A stretch of DNA of 12,495 bases. Source: an uncultured Lachnospiraceae bacterium (GTDB lineage: Bacteria; Bacillota; Clostridia; Lachnospirales; Lachnospiraceae). The stretch spans positions 1 through 12,495 of the forward strand of contig CACZOS010000048.1 of the NCBI GenBank assembly GCA_902782815.1. Direction: 5' to 3'. Position numbers and translations under genes: made by a program. Numbering within the stretch: the stretch's first letter is position 1; each line of letters opens with the position of its first letter. The notes beneath the pieces were generated by a model. That model worked only from the letters and a program-made list of their open reading frames with translations. It did no database searches and had not been told where the DNA came from. Positions 6,394 through 12,495 of this stretch are shown piece after piece.

Positions 6394-8290
6394 GATTCAT
6401 TTTTTCTCCTTTGATATGGCTCATCTGATGGAGATAAACCACCAGCACAGAGATATCCGACGGCGAAACGCCGGAGATCCTGGATGCCTGGCCGATGGAA
6501 TGGGGCCTGATCCGATTGAGTTTCTGTACTGCCTCGGTACGGAGATTCTGTATATCCTCATAGCGGATATCCTCGGGAATCAGCCGGTTCTCCATCTTCT
6601 TAAACTGCTCAACCTGCCTCATCTGCCGGCTGATGTATCCCTCATACTTAAGGTCAATGGATACCTGTTCCACCACCTCATCCGACAAAGCCGGCCGGTC
6701 GGGATCGATAGAAGCCAGAGATTCATAGTCTATCTCGGGCCTTTTCAGCAGGTCTGCCAGGCTGGAGGCTGACTTAAGAGGAGCGGATCCGTTTTCTTCC
6801 AGGACCTGCTGCACTCTTTTGTTCGCTCCTACCATATATGCTTTAAGCCTCTCTTTTTCTTCGGCAATCTGCTTCTTTTTCAGCAAAAATTTATCATATC
6901 TATCTTTATCGATAAGTCCAACCTTGTATCCGATCTCCGTCAGACGCATATCCGCGTTATCCTGACGTAACAGAAGACGATACTCGGCTCTGGAAGTCAT
7001 CATCCGGTAGGGTTCGTGGTTCTCCTTGGTGACCAGGTCGTCGATCAGAACACCGATGTAGGCCTGGGAACGGTCAAGAATGATCTCCTCTCTCCCCTTA
7101 CAGTTCATGGATGCATTTATCCCGGCGATCAGTCCCTGGGCAGCCGCCTCTTCATAACCCGAACTGCCATTGAACTGGCCTCCGCTGTAAAGACCGGAAA
7201 TCTTCTTGAACTCCAGAGTAGCCTTCAATTGATTAGGGTTGATGCAGTCGTATTCAATGGCATAGGCATTTCGGATGATCTTTACCTTTTCAAGGCCTTT
7301 AACCGTACGGTACATCTGATACTGGACATCCTCGGGCAGAGAACTGCTCATGCCTCCCACATACATTTCGTTGGTAAATTCACCCTCGGGCTCGATAAAC
7401 AGCTGATGGCGGTCCTTATCGGCAAAACGTACCACCTTGTCTTCGATGGACGGGCAGTACCTGGGGCCGGTTCCTTCGATAGTTCCGGAATACAGGGGAG
7501 ACCGGTCCAGATTATTCCGGATGATCTCATGGGTCTTCTCATTGGTATAAGTCAGCCAGCAGGAGATCTGGTCTCTTCTGATATCTTCTTCCTTGTTGGT
7601 GAAGCTGAAGGGCACGATCTTCTCGTCCCCCCGCTGCTCTTCCATGACAGAAAAATCGATGGACCGTCTGTCAATCCTGGCAGGGGTTCCTGTTTTGAAA
7701 CGATAGAGTTCCACCCCGTTTTCTGCCAGAGACTTACTCAGATGATTGGCAGCCTGGAGACCGTTGGGTCCGGTATACTGGATTACATCCCCGTAGAGAC
7801 AACGGGCTTTTAAGTAGGTTCCTGTTGCCAGAACAACTGCCCGGGCATGATAAACAGCCCCGGAGAAGGTCTTTACTCCCCTGATCTGTCCATCCTCCAC
7901 CATAAGCTCCGTGACCTCGGCCTGCCTTAAGGTGAGATGGTCGGTATTCTGAAGGGTATATCTCATGGTCATGGAGTAGGCATCTTTGTCAGCCTGGGCA
8001 CGGAGGGAATGAACGGCAGGTCCCTTGGACCGGTTGAGCATCCTGGACTGGATGTAGGTTTTATCGATATTTTTTCCCATCTCTCCGCCCAGCGCATCCA
8101 GCTCTCTCACCAGATGGCCTTTTGAACTTCCTCCGATATTGGGATTGCAGGGCATCAGCGCCACACTGTTCATACTCACGGTAAACAGGATGGTCTCACA
8201 GCCCAGACGGGCCGCTGCCAGTGCGGCTTCGCAACCGGCATGGCCGGCGCCCACCACCACAACATCATAATATTCTTCCACGGTTTTCAT
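6386..8290 (-). CDS. mnmG: tRNA uridine 5-carboxymethylaminomethyl modification enzyme MnmG (GidA)
   Basis: MnmG is the FAD-binding partner of MnmE. Together they add the (carboxymethyl)aminomethyl group at C5 of wobble uridine 34 in a set of tRNAs, using methylene-tetrahydrofolate, NADH and GTP. The product is 634 residues from the chosen start. The FAD-binding [10 protein letters not shown] is at 14-23, [14 protein letters not shown] at 46-59 holds conserved C48, and [13 protein letters not shown] holds the second conserved cysteine, C279. The C-terminal MnmE-binding helical domain ends with [20 protein letters not shown]. The frame extends upstream to 8377 inside mnmE, but that extension is out-of-frame mnmE sequence. 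GAGGT precedes a double ATG at 8293 and 8290; the second has the better 7-nt spacing. It starts a few bases after the mnmE stop, so the pair is translated together. Confidence 0.96.
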   Translation of the reverse strand: MKTVEEYYDVVVVGAGHAGCEAALAAARLGCETILFTVSMNSVALMPCNPNIGGSSKGHLVRELDALGGEMGKNIDKTYIQSRMLNRSKGPAVHSLRAQADKDAYSMTMRYTLQNTDHLTLRQAEVTELMVEDGQIRGVKTFSGAVYHARAVVLATGTYLKARCLYGDVIQYTGPNGLQAANHLSKSLAENGVELYRFKTGTPARIDRRSIDFSVMEEQRGDEKIVPFSFTNKEEDIRRDQISCWLTYTNEKTHEIIRNNLDRSPLYSGTIEGTGPRYCPSIEDKVVRFADKDRHQLFIEPEGEFTNEMYVGGMSSSLPEDVQYQMYRTVKGLEKVKIIRNAYAIEYDCINPNQLKATLEFKKISGLYSGGQFNGSSGYEEAAAQGLIAGINASMNCKGREEIILDRSQAYIGVLIDDLVTKENHEPYRMMTSRAEYRLLLRQDNADMRLTEIGYKVGLIDKDRYDKFLLKKKQIAEEKERLKAYMVGANKRVQQVLEENGSAPLKSASSLADLLKRPEIDYESLASIDPDRPALSDEVVEQVSIDLKYEGYISRQMRQVEQFKKMENRLIPEDIRYEDIQNLRTEAVQKLNRIRPHSIGQASRISGVSPSDISVLVVYLHQMSHIKGEKMNHD

Positions 8291-8300
8291 CATATTACCT

Positions 8301-9704
8301 CTATTTGCCGGTGCAGAACCGGGAAAAAATCTCATTGACCAGGTCTTCCTCCAGGGATTCTCCCACGATAAAGCCAAGACTCTCGTAGGCGTTCATCAGA
8401 TCTATGGTAAAGAAATCTTCGGGCATCCCGTCTTCTATGCTCCTTTTCACCATATCAAGGCTGTCCCTTGTATCTTCCAGGGCCTTTTTATGCCTTGCGT
8501 TGGTAAGGTAAAGGTCCTGGGCTTCATCTATTGTACCATGAAACATCATCTTTTTTAACTCTTTCGTAAAAAGATCCATACCCTGGTTGTATTTGGCGGA
8601 AATAGTCAGACAGGGTGTATCCTCATCGATATAGGCTTCCAGCTCTTCCATGGGAAAATCCTCCCTGAGATCAGACTTGTTGAGGAGGATCATTTTCTTC
8701 TTCTCCTTGATCTCATCAAAAATGTGGATATCCTCCTGACTTATTCCTTCTGCCATATCCAGGATACACAGTACCAGGTCGGCGCTTTCAATCTCCTTCC
8801 TGGCCTTTTCCACCCCGATTTTCTCCACCTTGTCCTCTGTCTGACGAATTCCGGCGGTATCGATGATATTGAGAGGGATTCCCTCAATGGTGACACATTC
8901 CTCCAGTGTATCCCTGGTGGTACCGGCCACATCCGTCACGATAGCCCGCTCTTCACCCAACAGAAGATTTAAAAATGAAGATTTACCCGCATTGGGCCTG
9001 CCCACGATGCAGGTTCGTATTCCTTCCGTGAGAAAACGTCCGTCATCATAGGACGACAGCATCTTTTCCACTGTACTTATCCATGGGAGAACACGGCCAT
9101 AAAGATCCTCCGGATAGCCCTCCAGGCTGATATGCTCGGGATCATCCAGGGCGGATTCGATGTAGGCGATCTGATAGATGATCTCTTTCCTCAAGGCCGT
9201 AATCTTTTCGGAAAGACCGCCTTTGATCTGTCGGATGGAGTTCCTTCGTGAAGCCTCATTTCTGGATTCGATCAGATCCATTACCGCTTCGGCCTGGGAA
9301 AGATCGATCCTGCCGTTTAAAAATGCCCTTTTTGTGAACTCCCCGGGTTCCGCGGCCCTGGCGCCGTGGCGCAGGACCAGGCTGAGTACCCGGTAGACCA
9401 GGTGGACACCTCCGTGGCAGTCAAACTCCACCACATCCTCCCGGGTGTAACTGTGGGGTGCCCGCATCACCAGAACGATACACTCATCCACCACATCCCC
9501 GTCATCGACGATATTTCCGTAAAATATTTTGTAGCCGGGCCAGTTTCCCTGTCCGTAGGCGGGATTATGGGGCCTGAAGATCTCATCCAGTATCCGCAGG
9601 GCTTCCTCCCCGCTGACACGGATCTTCCCGATCCCCGCGTTGGACACAGGTGTGGCTATGGCAGCAATGGTGTCAAACTCTCTCACCATATTTCTCATTC
9701 CCAT
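8301..9704 (-). CDS. mnmE: tRNA uridine modification GTPase MnmE (TrmE)
   Basis: MnmE is the potassium-activated, dimerising GTPase of the MnmE-MnmG tRNA wobble-uridine enzyme. The product is 467 residues. The N-terminal folate-binding dimerisation domain starts at DTIAAIATP (11-19) and includes [18 protein letters not shown] at about 123-140. The inserted G domain has GRPNAGKSS (235-243, G1 with the potassium-coordinating Asn), DVAGTTRD (258-265, G2/K-loop), DTAG (282-285, G3) and NKSD (342-345, G4). The C-terminus ends FCTGK, with the conserved cysteine at 464. Three in-frame ATGs (9704, 9698, 9689) are possible starts and none has a strong ribosome site. The first lies only 9 nt after a terminator-like hairpin, so the true start may be 9698 or 9689. 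It is followed directly by mnmG. Confidence 0.95.
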   Translation of the reverse strand: MGMRNMVREFDTIAAIATPVSNAGIGKIRVSGEEALRILDEIFRPHNPAYGQGNWPGYKIFYGNIVDDGDVVDECIVLVMRAPHSYTREDVVEFDCHGGVHLVYRVLSLVLRHGARAAEPGEFTKRAFLNGRIDLSQAEAVMDLIESRNEASRRNSIRQIKGGLSEKITALRKEIIYQIAYIESALDDPEHISLEGYPEDLYGRVLPWISTVEKMLSSYDDGRFLTEGIRTCIVGRPNAGKSSFLNLLLGEERAIVTDVAGTTRDTLEECVTIEGIPLNIIDTAGIRQTEDKVEKIGVEKARKEIESADLVLCILDMAEGISQEDIHIFDEIKEKKKMILLNKSDLREDFPMEELEAYIDEDTPCLTISAKYNQGMDLFTKELKKMMFHGTIDEAQDLYLTNARHKKALEDTRDSLDMVKRSIEDGMPEDFFTIDLMNAYESLGFIVGESLEEDLVNEIFSRFCTGK

Positions 9705-9706
9705 CT

Positions 9707-9750
9707 AAAAAGAGGATGTTTAAGGTTCCCCTCCGGATCCTTAAACATCC
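9707..9750 (-). terminator. Terminator-like hairpin between jag and mnmE
   Basis: On the minus strand, GGATGTTTAAGG (9750-9739) pairs perfectly with CCTTAAACATCC (9725-9714). Inside that, after an A-A mismatch, three more pairs (TCC/GGA) close a five-base GGAGG loop. TCTTTTT follows at once (9713-9707). The hairpin starts 15 nt after the jag stop, the usual place for the terminator of the rpmH-to-jag operon. The stem is long but AT-rich. No promoter is evident between it and mnmE, so mnmE expression needs readthrough or a promoter inside jag. Confidence 0.7.
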
Positions 9751-9764
9751 CTGAATCTACATGA

Positions 9765-10397
9765 TTATCTATCCTTTTTCAGCATGATGACCACTCTTCT
9801 GTATGGTTCCTCACCCTCACTCTTGGTGCAGACATATTTGTCATTCTGCAGAGCGGAATGGATGACCCTTCTCTCATAAGGGTTCATGGGTTCCAAAGAG
9901 ACGGTCTTCTTGCTCCGCTTAACGGAATAGGCAATCTTCTTAGCCAGTTTCTCAAGGGTTGCCTTTCTTCTCTCGCGGTAGTTTTCCGTATCCAGTTTAA
10001 CCCGGATATAGGACTCGCTTTCGCGGTTGACAAACAGACTGATCAGATACTGAAGGGAATCCAGTGTCTGTCCTCTCTTTCCGATCAGGATACCCATATC
10101 CGGACCGGATAAATCGATGTTCATCACATTTTCTTCTTCTTTAAAATCAATTGCTGTATGGGTTTCGACCTTCATGGCGGCAAAAAGCTCATCGCAGAAT
10201 TCCTGGGTCTTTTCCAGCAAAGATTTCTGAAGGTTGACCCGGATCACAGCCTGCTTCACATTAAAGAGGCCGAGAAATCCGCTGCTCCCCTGCTCGATCA
10301 CCTCATAGTTGAGCTGATCGCTGGGAACCCCGAGTTCAAGGGTCGCCGCGGTTATGGCATCCGCAACGGTCTTACCCGTAAATTCCATATGTTCCAT
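9765..10397 (-). CDS. jag: KH/R3H RNA-binding protein Jag (KhpB/EloR family)
   Basis: Jag/KhpB proteins bind RNA; in streptococci and lactobacilli the homologue affects cell elongation and division. Its coupling to yidC is conserved in Firmicutes. The product is 210 residues from the ATG at 10397. The N-terminal Jag domain covers about 1-53, with GSSGFLGLF at 38-46. A KH domain carries the GKRG loop at 106-109 followed by QTLDSLQYL. An R3H domain has PYERRVIHSALQ, with R176 and H180 in the R-x3-H spacing. The yidC stop and this ATG share one base (TGATG), a classic reinitiation arrangement, with AGGAGG about 9 nt upstream. A TTG one codon earlier (10400) is also possible. No membrane segment is visible. 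Confidence 0.95.
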   Translation of the reverse strand: MEHMEFTGKTVADAITAATLELGVPSDQLNYEVIEQGSSGFLGLFNVKQAVIRVNLQKSLLEKTQEFCDELFAAMKVETHTAIDFKEEENVMNIDLSGPDMGILIGKRGQTLDSLQYLISLFVNRESESYIRVKLDTENYRERRKATLEKLAKKIAYSVKRSKKTVSLEPMNPYERRVIHSALQNDKYVCTKSEGEEPYRRVVIMLKKDR

Positions 10398-11671
10398 CAA
10401 TGATTCCCTCCTCTGGGATTGTTCTTCTTGTCAAATTCCTGCACGCTGTAGGCGGCTTTGCCGATCTCGCCGAGCTTCTCATAATCCACCTGCTGTCCCT
10501 GATGGGGATCCTGGAAGGTCTTGGTCTTGATGGCGGCGTTCCCGCGGATGGTACGGTACTGGCTGTATTCGCTCCGTACTCTGACTCCGGCATTCTCCTC
10601 TTCTTTGTTCCTTCCGGTGACTAATGCGGAGAAACGTTCGGTGAGGGATTTCCTGCCCTTTGCCTTCTTTTTGGCGGCTTTTTCCTTATTCTTTTCCACC
10701 AGTTTGTCCATATCCACGCTGTCGAAATACTTGTTGAGAACGATCTGCTGGATAAACTGAAGAAGGGCGCTGGTAATCCAGTAGATACCGATACCCACCG
10801 GCATGATCAGACAGAAATACACCGACATGAGGGGCATCATGGTGGTCATGCTCTTGGACATCTGGGCAGTGGAATCACCCGCTTCAGATCCGGGCTGCCT
10901 TATGGTCTTGGCGGAAAGGAACTGGAATATACCCGCCAGGGCCGGAATCACCCAGTAGATGGACGGATGGAATCCGGGGATCTGGGTAATGTTGATCCCG
11001 GCGACGAAGTTGTTCATATCAATGATATGCTTGGAATTCGTCGTGATCACGTTGCTGACAGCCGGAAAAGCGTCAGCAAGCTGCGTCCATGCGTCTTTGG
11101 TAAAATAAGTCAACTGGTCGATGACGTAGTTGACGGTAGAATCTGCTTTTATGGAACGGACATAGTTGGTGCCGAGTCCCTCGATGATCTTGTTGACTTT
11201 GGATACATATCCGTCAACGCCGGAAAAAGCGTTAACGATATTGGCGTAATCCGCCTTGACCTCCGGGATGTAAGCCGGAATCTTACGGATTACCTGATAC
11301 AGGGAGATAAGGATCGGAAACTGGATCAACAGCTGCAGACATCCGCCTGTGGCGCTGGTCCCGTACTTTTCATAGACTGCTTTGATCTCATCATTCTGTT
11401 TCTGTAAGGACTCCTGGTCCTTTTTTCCGCGATACTTTTTCTGGATCTTGCTGATCTCCGGCTGCATTACCGAATTCAGCTTCTGGAATTTCTGCTGGCT
11501 TACCATCATGGGAAGGAGCAGAATACGGACAAAAATTGTAAAGAATATGATACAAAGACCGATATTCTCGATACCGACGGAGCTCAACACTCTGAAGATC
11601 ACCGCCATAACGTATCCCAAAAATGCTGCGATCCACCCGATGACAGGTGTGGTCGACTGTGTCAATAACAT
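10397..11671 (-). CDS. yidC: Membrane protein insertase YidC (Oxa1/SpoIIIJ family)
   Basis: YidC inserts membrane proteins alone or with SecYEG. The product is 424 residues. Hydrophobic segments are visible at about 8-30, 36-57, 107-128, 237-257, 275-292 and 293-312. The catalytic arginine of the hydrophilic groove is R49 (FVRILLLP), followed by a charged cytoplasmic hairpin at about 58-103 (KIQKKYRGKKDQ). The tail from 317 is strongly basic, which suits ribosome binding. No lipobox cysteine is seen in the N-terminus, unlike Bacillus SpoIIIJ. The external loop between the segments at 107-128 and 237-257 is about 105 residues, longer than in Bacillus. AAGGAGG seven bases before the ATG makes this start secure. 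It follows yidD by 15 nt and overlaps jag by one base. Confidence 0.96.
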   Translation of the reverse strand: MLLTQSTTPVIGWIAAFLGYVMAVIFRVLSSVGIENIGLCIIFFTIFVRILLLPMMVSQQKFQKLNSVMQPEISKIQKKYRGKKDQESLQKQNDEIKAVYEKYGTSATGGCLQLLIQFPILISLYQVIRKIPAYIPEVKADYANIVNAFSGVDGYVSKVNKIIEGLGTNYVRSIKADSTVNYVIDQLTYFTKDAWTQLADAFPAVSNVITTNSKHIIDMNNFVAGINITQIPGFHPSIYWVIPALAGIFQFLSAKTIRQPGSEAGDSTAQMSKSMTTMMPLMSVYFCLIMPVGIGIYWITSALLQFIQQIVLNKYFDSVDMDKLVEKNKEKAAKKKAKGRKSLTERFSALVTGRNKEEENAGVRVRSEYSQYRTIRGNAAIKTKTFQDPHQGQQVDYEKLGEIGKAAYSVQEFDKKNNPRGGNH

Positions 11672-11686
11672 GCTTTTCCTCCTTAA

Positions 11687-11905
11687 TTAGGGGACCGGAT
11701 CATACCCGCCTTTGGAGAACGGATTACACCGCAGTATCCTCCAAAGTCCCATGAACCCTCCTTTAAGAGCTCCGTACTTCTCAATCGCCTCCACGGCGTA
11801 CTGAGAGCAGGTGGGTGTGTACTTACATGTGGATCTCCCTTTAAGAGCAGACAGATACTTCTGATAAAATCTGATCATTTTGATTAAAACAATTCTCATA
11901 CCCAT
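11687..11905 (-). CDS. yidD: Membrane protein insertion efficiency factor YidD
   Basis: YidD is a small, membrane-associated, amphipathic protein that helps YidC-dependent insertion. The product is 72 residues. It shows the three conserved cysteines in the family pattern, with C27 and C33 in [13 protein letters not shown] and C60 in [17 protein letters not shown], plus an N-terminal amphipathic helix ([17 protein letters not shown]). Two in-frame ATGs, at 11905 and 11899, are candidates; neither has a clear ribosome site. The second aligns better with homologues as I remember them. It starts 6 nt after the rnpA stop, so coupling to rnpA translation would explain the weak site. Confidence 0.95.
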   Translation of the reverse strand: MGMRIVLIKMIRFYQKYLSALKGRSTCKYTPTCSQYAVEAIEKYGALKGGFMGLWRILRCNPFSKGGYDPVP

Positions 11906-11911
11906 CTTCTT

Positions 11912-12253
11912 TTACGCATCTTTGTAAATGTGATGTAACTTCAACAGATGTAATAAAGCGCGCTCATACTTATCGTAACCCGAATCAATGGCTGGTTTGC
12001 GCGCAACAATAACAATATCATACCCCACTTCCACGTCTTCCCGGTGAAGACGCATGACCTCCCTGATCACACGGGTCACACGGTGGCGCACGACACTGTT
12101 CCCCACTTTTTTGCTGACGGAAATTCCGATTCGGTTCTCCCCGGCACGGTTCTCAAGAATAAGCATGACAAAAGTGCGGTTTGCTTTTGACCTGCCCTGC
12201 CGGTAGACTCTCTGAAATTCCTTGTTTTTTTTCAAAGAATGAAATTTCCTCAT
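11912..12253 (-). CDS. rnpA: Ribonuclease P protein component
   Basis: RnpA is the basic protein subunit of RNase P, which assists the catalytic RNA in removing 5' leaders from pre-tRNAs. The product is 113 residues, the usual size. FHSLKKNKEFQRVYRQG at about 4-20 is the typical start. The central strand and helix RIGISVSKKVGNSVVRHRVT (41-60) is the RNR signature region, with histidine at position 57 where the classic motif has RNR. GYDIVIVARK at 77-86 is the conserved C-terminal strand. AAGGTGA about 9 nt before the ATG supports the start. It lies 67 nt after rpmH, the universal rpmH-rnpA order next to dnaA, and is followed by yidD. Confidence 0.97.
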   Translation of the reverse strand: MRKFHSLKKNKEFQRVYRQGRSKANRTFVMLILENRAGENRIGISVSKKVGNSVVRHRVTRVIREVMRLHREDVEVGYDIVIVARKPAIDSGYDKYERALLHLLKLHHIYKDA

Positions 12254-12292
12254 GCTGTTTTCTCACCTTCCGGTATACCGCAATGAATCATG

Positions 12293-12322
12293 AGAAAAGA
12301 AAAGGCCACATACCTGCGACCT
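12293..12322 (-). terminator. Weak terminator-like hairpin after rpmH (possible attenuator)
   Basis: On the minus strand, starting inside the rpmH stop codon, AGGTCG can pair with TGGCCT through six pairs, two of them G-U. They enclose an eight-base loop and are followed by TTTTCTTTTC. The structure is short and would be leaky at best. A partial terminator here would make sense because L34 is needed in far greater amounts than the RNase P protein, but this is inference. Confidence 0.3.
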
Positions 12323-12455
12323 ATGCTGACAATTTATTTCTTCCTTTTGCTCTTCTTCTTGCTAAAACTTTTCTGCCGTTAGCTGTGCTCATTCTCTTTC
12401 TGAAACCATGCACTTTGGATCTCTGTCTCTTCTTTGGCTGGAATGTCATCTTCAT
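12321..12455 (-). CDS. rpmH: 50S ribosomal protein L34
   Basis: L34 is a small, highly basic protein of the large ribosomal subunit. The product is 44 residues. It starts [20 protein letters not shown], continues [19 protein letters not shown] and ends NKLSA, the near-invariant sequence of this family with its arginine/lysine-rich centre. A strong GGAGGT about 9 nt before the ATG fixes the start. It is the first gene of the rnpA-yidD-yidC-jag cluster visible here. Its promoter should lie to the right, in the rpmH-dnaA intergenic region; only 40 bases of that are in the window and no complete promoter is seen in them. Confidence 0.98.
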   Translation of the reverse strand: MKMTFQPKKRQRSKVHGFRKRMSTANGRKVLARRRAKGRNKLSA

Positions 12456-12495
12456 GCGAAAGCCACCTCCTTTTCCTGTCTTTCTGTTGAAAACA

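Noticed and set aside
7016..7813. Plus-strand open frame of 265 codons
   Set aside because: It lies wholly antisense to mnmG, whose FAD-binding and cysteine motifs are intact. It shows no recognisable motif and is a codon-bias shadow.
8291..8377. N-terminal extension of mnmG (29 extra residues)
   Set aside because: The extension overlaps the mnmE 3' end in another frame and lacks a ribosome site. The start at 8290 has one and matches the family N-terminus.
12271..12280. Perfect palindrome CGGTATACCG upstream of rnpA
   Set aside because: It is a single 10-bp palindrome with no matching copies or known regulator, and is plausible by chance.

Overview
The window is a stretch of core chromosome beside the replication origin of a Firmicute, most likely a member of the Lachnospiraceae (Clostridia). 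The basis is gene order (rpmH, rnpA, yidD, yidC, jag, mnmE, mnmG, rsmG, then soj and parB), perfect Firmicutes-type parS sites, and two accessory genes after parB. One is a DUF4446-type membrane protein. The other is a DUF3881-type protein, a family I know mainly from Lachnospiraceae. All 13 genes are on the minus strand. The origin and dnaA are expected just beyond the right edge, so every gene points away from the origin and is transcribed with the replication fork.

Right block (about 12455 down to 9765): rpmH (ribosomal protein L34), rnpA (RNase P protein), yidD, yidC (membrane insertase) and jag (KH/R3H RNA-binding protein) are tightly packed, with short gaps or a one-base stop/start overlap. 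An intrinsic-terminator-like hairpin follows jag, and its U-tract runs almost into the mnmE start codon.

Middle block (9704 to 5647): mnmE and mnmG encode the two subunits of the tRNA wobble-uridine modification enzyme. rsmG encodes the 16S rRNA G527 methyltransferase and overlaps mnmG by 8 nt. Next come a small unrecognised coiled-coil gene, in the place where Bacillus has noc, and argS (arginyl-tRNA synthetase). These two separate rsmG from the partition genes.

The 3077-3409 intergenic region is the most information-rich non-coding part. It holds three identical perfect 16-bp parS palindromes, a promoter with an extended -10 element for soj, and an intrinsic terminator for argS. One arm of that terminator stem is built from a parS site.

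Left block (3076 to beyond position 1): soj (parA), parB, the DUF4446-type membrane protein and the DUF3881-type protein look like one operon. The last gene runs off the left edge and only its N-terminal 219 codons are visible.

I see no mobile element, CRISPR array, tRNA, rRNA, riboswitch or defence locus. Nothing here amounts to a clearly new system. The less described points are the parS/terminator overlap, the terminator abutting mnmE, the coiled-coil gene, and the two uncharacterised genes linked to parAB.
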